DNA from: Auxenochlorella pyrenoidosa
Taxonomy: Eukaryota > Chlorophyta > Trebouxiophyceae > Chlorellales > Chlorellaceae
Direction of reading: 5' to 3'
DNA: 60,487 nucleotides
Assembly (NCBI GenBank): GCA_001430745.1
Contig: KQ481938.1
Span: 2,285,971-2,346,457 of the forward strand
In this document: positions 1 through 10,139 of the stretch, piece by piece
Layout of the letters: every line of letters starts with the position of its first letter
How positions within the stretch are numbered: position 1 is the first letter of the stretch
Position numbers and translations under genes: made by a program
Notes under the pieces: generated by a model
The model's input: the letters and a program-made list of their open reading frames with translations, nothing else
Told to the model about the DNA's origin: nothing
Database searches by the model: none

Positions 1-49
1 CCACCACCACACCACCACCCGCGGCCCCCCCTTGCGCCCGCCCCGCCAG

Positions 50-906
50 GGAGCTGCCGCTGTACGAGACACCCGACCATAACCTGATGGGTGCGTGGGC
101 TGGCGTGCCGGAGTCTGAGGGGGGAGCTGCACGCCAGCAGTGTGCCCATCGCAGCCGCACCACCCCAGCAAGAGATCCGCACCCTGCTCAGTGTAGGCTG
201 TGCTCCACTCGGCTGCTCGGCCCTGGCTCAACTCTGGATGCTGCCCCAACCTCCCACCCTTCCCGCTGGCCATGCTGCACCTGCAGACTACTGCACCAAC
301 GAATCAAACGGCAAGCCGCGCCCGGGCTGCGACGTGTACACCGAGCTCAAAAAGGACTTTGATGCCGCCTACAGCGGCAACCGAGGGCCCATGACCATCG
401 CCATCCATACCCCTTATCTGCAGAACAGGTGAGCATGGCTGTGTTGCATGGGCGTGGCGGCTGGGGTTGAAGGTCGCTGCTGTGCGGCTGGGACCAGGCT
501 GGGAATTAGGCAGTATCTGGCCACACTGCTGCCCAGGGGTTGACATCATGCCCCCGTGGACAGTTGCCATGCTTGACGCCTGCCTAGCAGGCGTGATGCG
601 ATGCATGCCTGTTTGCCATGAACCTGTCATCAAAGTTCCAGCGCCAGGCTGCCGCGTTTGGCACCCTTAGGCAGGCTCCGACGCGCAGGTGAGCAGGCAA
701 ACTGGAAAGGGCTCTGCGTCACCGACTGCCCCCCGCCGGCCCCACCCCGCAGCACGTTTTCCAATGGTATTGCCAAGTTCCTGGGCTACGCGCTGGCCAA
801 GAAGGGTGTCTGGGCAGTGACCATGTCGCAGATCCTCGACTGGATGCAGCGCCCGGTTCCTGCCAGCCAGATGAAGACATTCATGAAACGGTACACCTGC
901 CCCTAA
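50..906 (+). CDS. Polysaccharide (chitin) deacetylase-like protein, 3' end
   Basis: Only the last three exons are in the window: about 50-90, 288-428 and 753-906, ending in TAA. The joined peptide contains ELPLYETPD, a Cys/Pro-rich stretch, GPMTIAIHTPYLQNR, then KFLGYALAKKGVWAVTMSQ and ILDWMQRPVP. This is the usual C-terminal pattern of NodB-fold deacetylases of the chitin deacetylase type, where the IxxHTP strand and the VTMxQxLDWM helix lie near the end of the domain. The catalytic Asp and metal-binding His motifs would lie upstream, outside the window. Known members remove acetyl groups from chitin-like polymers at the cell surface, which fits the glucosamine-containing walls reported for Chlorella. 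Family call is good; exact substrate is unknown. The first in-window exon starts after a cag acceptor at 47-49. Confidence 0.8.
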
Positions 907-1855
907 CTGCACATGCCCTTCCGCACATCCTTCTCGTGATATTTTCTGATTCCTTCCGAATGAATGCGACCCCAGCCAAGCTGGCACTATAGTTAGCTCA
1001 CCGCAGAGCGCAGCAGCGCACAGGCTCACCCACAATTTCTGTGTCCACTTTGGCAGCTCGCACAGCTGTGAGCCCGCGCTTTGACCCCTTCCGAACATTC
1101 GCGTTCCTCAGGCGTTCCTACTGCCGCCAGCCATCATTCCCTTGCATGTATATACCACCACTCCCGAAGAATTCTTGAGCACCACCAGTGTATCTGCGAT
1201 GCGACGCTGGCAGAAAGCTGGCATGCACATGGTGCACGTCTGGAGTCCTGCTGGCCAGCATGCAACACGGCGGGTGCTGTTTGTTTGCGGAACACACATC
1301 CAGCCAGGGTGGCATTCTGGATGAAGTGGTCTGCACCTGCAACCAGCCGGCTCCGCTGCAGGTGTCTGTTCGTCGTTGGTGAGCATCAGCGGCACGCATT
1401 GACACCAATCCAGCAGTGGCCCATTCTTAAAACGCAATTGCAGGCCGTGCTGCATGAGAGACGCAGAGGATAGAGCAAGTCTTCTGCATGGCAGAAATGA
1501 CAGGGCGAAAGGCATGATGTTGACATCATCAGGCCACCTGCACTACCATTGCTGCACTGCGGGCAGCTTCTCAACGCCAGGTGGCCATAGCATGCGTCCC
1601 AACCCCCTTGAGCGCGCTCTGCGCTTGCTGGTTTGTTCCACATCTGACGCGTAGATACAGCGCTTAGCAGGCGCCGGGGAGGCCTGGAATTTTGGTCCGA
1701 AAAATTTAACCTTAGCCGCAAAAAGTGTCCATAGTGGCGGTTTTTGGACGCTCACGAGAGGATAAAGTAGCGTTGAGCCAACCAGTCCTTCATCAGCCCG
1801 CAAGGGAACACCCCGAGCTGCACTGTTCGCTGCTCCCTCTCAGTATCGCTCAATC
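907..1855. other. Intergenic region, no gene seen
   Basis: This is about 950 bases between the deacetylase stop and the haemoglobin start. It should hold the 3' UTR of the first gene and the promoter and 5' UTR of the second. It is less GC-rich than the exons. Short open frames exist on both strands but none has recognisable content or splice-linked continuation. I found no TGTAA signal here. Confidence 0.6.
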
Positions 1856-3260
1856 ATGCTCACCTCTCGCGAGTTCCGCTGCGTTGCCGCTCCTAGCGGC
1901 CGTCCTCACACACTCCCAGCTTCCGCGATTCACCGCCGCGCGGCGAGGAACGCCCAGCAGCAGTGCCGCCGCCGCAACAAGCCGGTGCCGCGTGCGGCAG
2001 CCGACACCACCACAGACGCCACTCCCACTGCCGGAGGGAAGACCTGCATCTTCCAGGCCCTTGGTGGGTGGTCACCATGCCCATAGGAACCGGCAGCACG
2101 GCTTACCCGCCCCTTGATGCAGAGAGCAGGCGCATCTCCTGTCACCGTCGTCATCGCTGAGCGTGCCCTGGCCGGGACCCCGTGCAGGTGGCGCTGCAGC
2201 AGTGGAGGCTGCCGTGGACCGTTTCTATGAGCGGGTGAGGGGGGGAGCTTGCATGCAAGTATGCAAGTTCAGAAATGGTTAAGAGGCTAGTGGTACAGCA
2301 GCCCTCAGGCACGGCCGTCAAGCAGGCCTGCGCCAATCCGGCCCGCCCGCAGGTGCTGGCAGACCCCGAGGTGGCGCACTACTTTGAGGGCGTCGACATG
2401 AAGAAGCAGAAGTCCAAGCAGGTGGGTGGTGGTGGTGGGTTGGGGGGGGGGGGGGGCGGGGGCGGGGCTGGGGTCGCAAACGAGGGGTGGTGGTGTGGAG
2501 TTGCACTTTCCTGCCCTGCCTTGGGCGGCAGTGAGAGGCCTCCTCCAGATCTGCCTCCAGAGTTTGCAGGGCTGAGTGCCCGTCTGGACCCACGCCGTCC
2601 CCCGGCCTGCCCTCCTGGTTGAGACTCCTCACGCCTCACCTCCTCCGCAGATGGCATTCATGGCGCTGGCGTTTGGCGGCCCCGACTCGTACCGCGGGCG
2701 CGACATGCGCACCGCCCACCAGGGCCTGCCGGTGCGCTGCTGGGCTGCGGTCAGCCCGCAGCCTGCGGTTCACTCGGGCACTGCGGCCGGCAATAGCTTC
2801 GGAGAGCCAGTCACACACCCCAGGATCCATGCATTGTAGCAGGCCAGCAGGCAGGCCCGGCCAGCCAGCGGGGCGCGTGCTCGATGCCGCGCTCCCGAGG
2901 GACGCTGCAGTCGCGTCGCATCTTGAGCGCCACCTGGTCCCCTCTGCACCCTCGGCCCCGGATGCAGGGTCTGGCCAACCGCCACTTTGACGCCATTGTG
3001 GGCCAATTTGTTGGCACGCTGCAGGATCTGGGGGTGCAGCAGGTGGGCGCGTGCCAACGCCGCGCCGGGCATGCTGCAGCTTTGGGCAAGGTCCAGGCCG
3101 CTGGCCCCAGCCTGCAATGCCAGTTTCAGGCCCTGCAGCCTGTGCGAAACACCACAATCCGTGTTTGCTTGTGCTCCACTTCGCTGTGCAGGATGTTATT
3201 GACAAGGCGGCTGCCGTGGTGGAGAGCACCCGGGCCCAGTTTGATCTGGCTGAGAACTGA
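1856..3260 (+). CDS. Truncated haemoglobin, group I (trHbN type), probably plastid-targeted
   Basis: Six exons (1856-2063, 2188-2234, 2353-2421, 2651-2731, 2968-3042, 3192-3260) give a 182-residue protein. Residues 1-60 are Arg/Ala/Ser-rich with few acidic residues, like a chloroplast transit peptide. The globin follows: LGG near 69-71, VDRFYERVLADP (Tyr83 at helix position B10), FEGVDMKKQKSKQ (Gln104 at E7 and Gln108 at E11), FGGPDSYRGRDM, then RTAHQG with His131 as the expected proximal haem ligand. Positions were assigned by matching spacing to mycobacterial trHbN. Tyr/Gln/Gln in the distal pocket is the pattern of NO- or O2-handling 2/2 haemoglobins in green algae. ATG 1856 is the first in-frame start before the leader. 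The last two residues of exon 4 (LP) add a short loop before helix G. The family is clear; plastid location is inference. Confidence 0.93.
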
Positions 3261-4101
3261 GGGCGGCTTGCTGCGCCGCAAGCTTTTCCTAGCGCTGAGG
3301 TCCTGCCAGGTGGTTTGGGAGACTAACGTGCTCTGTGCACTGCATCGCTAGCACACTATTGGTATAAACAGGTGCCTGGCAATGTTTGATTCAAGAGCGG
3401 CGCGCATGAGAGAGATTGCAGCCATATGCTGCACTGAGATGCCGCGCTACGCAGCAAAGCACTGCCCTTTACCACCACGCTTTTACTGATCGTTCATGCC
3501 ATTTTGTCTGCCTGTCCATCGGTGCATTTCCGAACTAGTAATACCAGCTGCACACCCTTCCTCCCTTGTGCGATTGAGCATCATTACCTCTACGACAGTC
3601 CTCAGCATGTTTTTTCTCAACTGTGTAATTTCAAGGAGTGAGATTTCCTGGGAGGAACTGCCAAGAGAGTGATGCTGCATGATTGGTGGTCGCCCATACG
3701 GAGCGGCCGGTGGCCACAGAAGCCTACCTGCCAACCTGAAGCATCTGCCCGACGCGCCAAAGGCGCTGAGCTGGCGGCGCCGGCGCCCCAGCTCAACTTT
3801 GCCTTTCGGACGTTCCCCTCACACCCTGGGCACCGCTCGATCGCTCTGGAGGATTGTAATCTGAACTCTCCTTGGCCCACGAGCTACAGTCCCGCCGGCC
3901 GCATGTCTCCCAACCACTCCATCTGAGGTCGAGACGCCTTGGAAGTGGTGGGTTAGAGTCACGATCGGGCAATGGCGCATTTGTGAAATGATGGTTGGCG
4001 CCCGCAAACGGCCGCCAGGGCGGGCGCTGGGTCGGTTGCGAAGCCCGGCAGGCTTCTCCCACCGCCTCCTGTTTCGTGCTCTAACGATTGCAGGAACGGA
4101 G
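3261..4101. other. Intergenic region with 3' UTR and promoter
   Basis: About 840 bases separate the haemoglobin stop from the next start. TGTAA motifs occur at 3624-3628 and 3855-3859. The rest should be the upstream region of the lectin/beta-helix gene. No coding content was recognised. Confidence 0.55.
3624..3628 (+). terminator. Candidate TGTAA polyadenylation signal (haemoglobin)
   Basis: TGTAA is the common green-algal polyadenylation signal. This copy lies about 365 bases after the haemoglobin stop, inside an A/T-richer stretch. A second copy at 3855-3859 is the alternative. Confidence 0.4.
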
Positions 4102-7100
4102 ATGAGGCTAGGATCTCGCATTGCGTTGCGGGCGCTAGCAGCGGCTGTGACCCTTGGCGGCTGCCTGGCGGGCCTGGCCAGCAGTGGCAGGGATGGGCCG
4201 GCCAGCGACCCCCTTGCTGCTCTAGAGAGCCTGAGCGCACGCAGGATGGCTTATGTGCGACACCTGGCGGCAAGCAGCATTGCAGCGGGCGGGCTAGGAC
4301 GAGTCGGCGGCAGCGACGGCGCCAGCCCTTGGGCGCCGGCTGGTGCTCGCCGCCTGCTTGCAGGCGGCGCCCGACTGCGCCGCCAGCTGCCAGAGCAGGA
4401 GCCTCCAGGCAGCGTGCAGCTGCTCAGCATGCTGTTGAATGACCAGGATGCCTCGCTGGCTGATCCAGAGGGGTACTGGCAGCTGCCGCCACCACCTCCG
4501 GGCGGCGACCGCGCACCCGCCTCTGGGTTTGACCCAGCGCAGGCGGGCGACACGGCCGCGCAGGTAAGAGGCCCCTGCACCCAGCGATCGGATACGATCG
4601 CGATGTTCAAGGGTTGATCAGGGATGATTGGATGCATGGTGGCCAGGTGAAACCCCCTCCAGCGGTACAACCACCCCAGCTGCGCAGGCAGTGGAAGCTG
4701 CTGCAGCCCCAGCCACCGTTGCGCTGCCACCCGCTGCCCCGCTTCGCTCCCAGCCTGCCCGGCTGGTGCCGCCCTCGCCCCTGCCAGGTGGTCAACCAAA
4801 TCACAGACCACCTGGCCGACATGGTCCCTGCCGCGGGCTCGGTGCGGCCGCCCGCATTCCAGCACATGGACACGCTGCTGCGGGTGGCGGAGAACCGCCT
4901 GGCGCGCCCCACATGCGTGTACCCCGGCGCCGTCATCACCGCCATCCTGGCCCCCATCTACGGCCAGACCACGTACTGGGCGGGGTGCAACTCCACGCTG
5001 TCCTACAGGTGGCCTGGCTGGCTGGGGGCGGGCAGCCGCCGCAGCCCCGTGGTTGGCCGCTGGTGCTGCCTGCCTGGCACCTGCAGTGGTGTTTCCTCTC
5101 TGGCGCCGTGTGGCCTGCGTATCTTCGTAGGGCTGGCATCCGAGGCACTGCTGCTGTGCAGCGGCCGAGCGAGGCTGGGCGCGGCGTGGCAGGGACCTCA
5201 CACGGTGGCCCTCCGCCCTGTGCAGCATCGTGGCGTCCGCCTGCCTGGGCGAGCGCCAGTGCGCGGTGCTGGCCAGCAACGACGTGTTTGGGGACCCCTG
5301 CCCCGGGGCCAGCAAGTCCCTGACCTTCACCTACCGGTGCGCAGGGGGGCGGGGCGGGAGGGCCCGGCAACAGCTGCTGGCAGCTGGCACAGGGATGTCG
5401 GGCTGAGGTATGCAGCCAAGCGCAGCAGCTCGAGAGCGGCATCAGGCAGGTGGAGCAGGTCAGCTCAGCTGCTGTGCCTAAGCCACGCAGCTGCTCCTGG
5501 CTGGTGCAGGTGCGAGGTGCAGGATGATGCAGGCCCTGCCGACATCCCCTCCACCCCCGAGCTCGACAGCCCGCCGCCGCCCAGCCCGCCGCCTCCCTTG
5601 CCGCCGCCCTCGCCGCCACCGCCAGCACTGGCCTCCCCGCCTCCGCTGCCACCCTCTCCCCCGCCGCCATCCCCTCCTCCGCCATCGCCGGCCCTGCCTA
5701 GCCCCTCTCCCCAGCCCAACAGCTCGACCGTTGACTTTGGCCCGCTGACCCCGGTGCCTGCCCGCGCCTCCACCCCCATCAGCCCCTACCCGCCCTTAGA
5801 CCTGGCCTTCCCGCCCACAGCCGTGCCGTGGGCACCCACCACACTGCGCATGATCACCGGCGGCGGCTGCTTCTTCGAGGGCAATGCAAAGATGAAGGGC
5901 GCCAAGGGGGACGGCCTGACCGACGACTCCCTGGCGCTCAGGGACGCCGCGGCCGCCTCGGCTGCCCCCATGCTGTACCTCCCCCTGGGCACCTACCGCC
6001 TGAGCAGCTCCATCACAATCGACAAGACCCTGGTGGCAGGTGCGGGCCCAGCCCAGGGCGTGCAGGCAGGCGCGCTGCAGGCATGCACAGGCTGCTTGGG
6101 GCGCTGCAGTGGGCGCCCGCCGCAGCCGCCCGACTGGGGACGGAGCACCCGTGGGCAGCCTGCACAAAAGTCGTCCATTCCTCTGCCAGCCTGCGAGTTG
6201 CCCCTCGCTGCATCATCCTGCTGCAGGAGCGTTCACCCGCATCCTGCTGGACCGAGGCGTCACTCTCACCCTCACCAGGCACCCCAAGCGGGCACCCTCC
6301 CGCACAGACACCTTCTTCATCGGGGATGGTGAGCGCCCTGCTGGCGTCGCGTCTGCAGTGCCCTGCGGTACCATCCCCGCGCTCGCAACCTGACTCTTGA
6401 CTGCAGCTCCTCAAGTGCATGTATTGCCGCCATCAGCAGGCAGCCCGACCGTCTCCACACTCCGGCCTCCCTGCTGCGCGCTGCAGGCAAGGTGGTGTTC
6501 CGGGGTGAGGGCATCGAGGTCTACCCAGACTGGTGGAAGAGCGAGTCACGCAGCGGTGAGGCCCCAGCCTTGCCTGCCCGGGCTGCCAGGCACTCTGTCG
6601 GCATCATGCACTGCCTCACCCTCTGGCACAGGCATGGCTCTGAAGCCCTGCCCCTCACCTTGACCGAGCGGCCTGGGCTTCTCCCACCGCACGCCCCTTT
6701 ACCCCCCACCCCCACCCCCACCCCCATCCGCCCCCACCCCCCCTTTGCAGACACATGGGCGATGCAGGCCGCCATCGACAGCTGCTCGCAGCAGACATGC
6801 ACGCTGCTGCAGAGCCGCACGCTCTTCTCCACCGAGGGCAGCATCTACCTGCACCCCAGGGTGCGCTTCTTCAGCACCGCCAAGGCCAACATCCACTCTT
6901 TGGGCGGCAACGGTGAGGGCAGAAGGGGCTCCGTGAGGCGTGCACTTGGTCAGCAGCAGTTGGGGCACGGGTTGGGCTGAGATGGGCCGGGCAGGGTGCG
7001 ACCCGTACACAGGGATCCCGTACACAGGGGTCCGTGCTGAGCTCAGCTTGCACAGCAGGCACCGCAATGACGCCTGCAGAGCGGCAAAGAAAGGGCTGTG

Positions 7101-9624
7101 CACGCTGACATGGCGGTCGCCAGTGAACACAGCCAATGCCTGCGCCGCACGTGGGTTGCAGGCCAGGGCGTGACGCTGAACCCTGGGAGCTACTCTGAAC
7201 CCATCTCATTCGCGGGCATCTACGGCTTCAACCAGTGGGGCCTGCGGCTGCTGGTGAGTGGCCAGGGTAGGCTGGGGTGGGAGCCCTGTATGGCGCGCCT
7301 CTGCCGTGCCAGCAGGGCGTGACTGCCGGCATCGGGAACAGCCCGGCTGCAGGTGCGCCCCCAAAACCAGCTCGCCACCTTCCCCTGCACCCATGTTACC
7401 GCAGCCTGGCGTGCAAAATGTGGACATCCAGGCTGGGTTTGTGTCCCGCAATCGCCAGGGCATCCTGCTGACCGCGCGCAATGGGCCCAAGACCAAGCTG
7501 TCAAACGTCACCTTCAGCCACGTGTCTGTGACTCAGGCAAGGGGGTGTTTGCTGTTAAGGGGGAGGGCGGCCTGGGCTCCCAGTAAAGCAGGCACATGGG
7601 ATTGGACGGTTCCTAGGGCGCCTGGCCGCCTCCCAATCACCTCACCCACACCATTTCCAGCCTCGACCCCCGCGCAGGACAATATCAATTCCATCGTGTA
7701 CAACTCGGCGGATGCGTCCGGGTCCCTGTTTGAGAACGTGGTTGTGCGCGTGAACTTTGAGGTCATGGGTGAGTGCAGGGCGATAATGACAGCTGGCGCG
7801 AGTGCAGCTGTGCGGGCGCACCCCTGCAAGGGAGCCACTGGCCAGCGGTGACCCTGATGCCAGCCAGGTAGCACCCCCCAGTAACCTGCGTTGCTTGGCA
7901 ACCCAGAACCCTTGTTGAGGTCACCATGCATGCCCACTCACAGGCTGGGGATAGCACCCTTGTGTGCCCCGCAGGCGGCACGCACGAGCCCAACATGCCC
8001 TCGGCTGGTGTCATCTTCCGAGGCGGCGTCCCGACGCTGAAGAACACGCGGTACATCCTGATGGCAAGCTCCCGCGCCGGGTTGCAGGGAGTGCATTGCA
8101 GCTTGCAGCGTACCTCTATGGGTCAGCGCCCGGCATCCAGCAGGCTGACAACGTGCACACCCTTGTGCTGCGCAGGCCAACGATCCGGCCCAGTTCAATG
8201 GCAAGACCGCCTACGTGGGCATCGACACCGACACCCTGGGCCCCGTCAGCAACTTTGTGTACCGCTCCGACTGCTGGAACGGCGGGTTTGAGCAGCCCGC
8301 GGCATACCTGCGCGGCTCCTGGGCCGGCTCGTACTTCTACATCGGCCTGAGCGCAGGTGGCTGGAGGGCAGACCTGTTCACCTTTGGCCCGGGCAGCAGC
8401 AACAACGTGCTCAACGCCGGCGCGGTCGCCTCGGGTGCGTGAGGCTGGTGGATGCGACCTCCTGACGCGACAGCTTGCTCAGCGCTGCTGCAAGAGCCCT
8501 GGCATGAGAAGAGAGATGTGGAATGTCATGCTGCGCCTCCAGAGGTCATGTGCCAAGCTTGGGCAAGCTCCCTGTGCCCCCCACACACCACACACCACCC
8601 ACCCCACCACCCACCACCATCCACCTCTCCCGTGCCCACATGGCTGCCTCACCGCCCCGGCCACGCTGGTGCAGCTGCGTTCAACTGGCCCATGAACGCC
8701 AAGAGTGGCGCCCCTCCAGCCTTCAACAACGGGCGGCCTTTTGGCGAGCAGGTGAGCAAGCTGCCCCCCTGCAGGCGCCACAGCACAGACAGTTGCTGGC
8801 AAACCCTCTTGCTCGGCGTCAGCAGCTGCACAGCCTGTCTGTGCCACTCTCAATGTGCTCCCTGATCCTGCCTCCCAACTCTAATTTGCTGCAAGCTGTG
8901 ATGGAGTGACCCGCCCCCTCCATGCGCAGGGCTTCTACGTGAATGCGCAGGTGGCCAGCGATTGGCGGCCGGGCGAGACGCGCACCTACTACCTCTACTC
9001 CCCCTTTGCCCAGGGAGTCAACTCTGCTGCACAGGTGAAGAGGCGAACAGTGGTGCTCCAACCTCGCTTCGCTGCCCTAGCAGTTCGTGTCTGTGGAGGG
9101 CCAGGGCTGGAGAGTTCACAGGGATGGCAGCGCATGCGCTCTAGAGCCCCCCGCACGCATGCCCTCCCCCCACCCGTTTTCGAGACACGCTGCTCTCGTG
9201 TGTCTGTCTTTGATGCCCCCGGCCTGCTCATCAGGCCCCCCGGTGCGCTAACCACCAAGTGTGCACCAACCTGAGCACGCCCTGCCCAGAACACCCTTCC
9301 ACATCTTGCAGATGCACTGCATCCCCTTCCGCTCCTGGAACCCCGGCGTGGTGTGCCAGTCGCTGGCCAAGGCGCCAGCCGCCGCCAGTGGCTACCCCAG
9401 CTACCAAATCGCTGTCAAGTGAGTGCTATGTGCGCTGACAGAGTGACGCCAGCACTGCACAAACCCAAGCTGTTGCTCGCCAGCCTTGCAGAGTCCCCCT
9501 GCCTTACAACCACCGCCTACCTGCCCCCTCCCTGCTCTCCCTCCCCCGCAGCCTGGTCAATTACAGCAAGAAGATCATCCCAGCCGGCTACACACACATC
9601 TTTGCAGTGCAGCTCACGCCGTGA
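4102..9624 (+). CDS. Secreted SUEL-type lectin, Pro-rich linker and beta-helix (pectate lyase superfamily) protein
   Basis: Sixteen exons encode 893 residues. Residues 1-28 form a signal peptide (basic start, then an Ala/Leu/Val core). Residues about 197-266 match the galactose/rhamnose-binding SUEL lectin fold: paired Cys, ILAPIYGQ, then ASNDVFGDPCPGASKSLTF and a closing YRC. Residues about 285-337 are an SPPPP-type Pro-rich linker like those of algal hydroxyproline-rich wall proteins. From about 380 on, GAKGDGLTDDS, YLPLGTYRL and a long run of short Asn/Gly-rich strands indicate a right-handed beta-helix of the pectate lyase superfamily (GH55-like). The protein is probably extracellular and bound to wall glycans. 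Whether the helix is catalytic cannot be judged by eye. Introns after 7536 and 8063 use GC donors. ATG 4102 is chosen because it directly precedes the signal peptide; an in-frame ATG at 3988 would bury it. Confidence 0.88.
7003..7029. repeat. Two tandem copies of a 12-base motif in an intron
   Basis: CCGTACACAGGG occurs at 7003-7014 and 7018-7029, 15 bases apart, inside an intron of the lectin/beta-helix gene. A third exact copy is at 33811-33822 in an intron of CCS1. Confidence 0.7.
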
Positions 9625-10139
9625 GGCGGCCCTGCCCGGCAGCTGCGTGTGCCGCAGTAGCCCCCGCAGACACCCCCAGCTGATACATCGTGTCCGGTCG
9701 TCAACGTCAAGCTGCCCTTCCTGCAACACCAGGCAGTCGCCCCGCCATTGCCTCTCATGCCATCACTCTCTTACCTCTCCCCTTTCAGTATTCATTCTTT
9801 GATAGCCCCAGGCCATTCATCTCCTCCTTCACGTCCCTCCGTCCCTGCCCGCACCCCCGTCAATGTCTCTCACTCTCTTTTGCTAGGTAGGCAGCTTTGC
9901 ACCAAGCACTGTGCATAAAAGGAATAAATGAGGCAGTTCGACCTGGAATCCGCAGTGCGAGAAGCTGCAGCCCCCAGGCATGTGTAAATGGTACCAGTAA
10001 TAGACAACCAAAGGGTTGCAAGGAGTATAAGGCATGGGGCAGAGATAAGACAAGTCGTGGAAAAAAATGGCAGTGATCCGAGAGAGAAATTGTCCAGGAT
10101 GCACGCAGCTTCCAGCGTACTGATAAGGCTGCACGTCAG
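9625..10139. other. Convergent 3' UTR region
   Basis: The lectin/beta-helix gene and the minus-strand glycosyltransferase gene end toward each other across about 515 bases. The first 280 bases are strongly pyrimidine-rich on the plus strand, followed by an A/T-richer block. Confidence 0.6.
9983..9987 (+). terminator. Candidate TGTAA polyadenylation signal (lectin/beta-helix gene)
   Basis: TGTAA lies about 360 bases after the stop codon, just past the pyrimidine-rich block and in a locally A/T-rich stretch. Confidence 0.5.

Noticed and set aside
2436..2466. Poly-G run in the haemoglobin gene as a frameshift or error
   Set aside because: It is intronic, between 2421 and 2651, so its length does not affect the protein.
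4251..5330. A 359-codon minus-strand frame
   Set aside because: It is antisense to the signal peptide and lectin exons, has no recognisable motif, and is explained by high GC.
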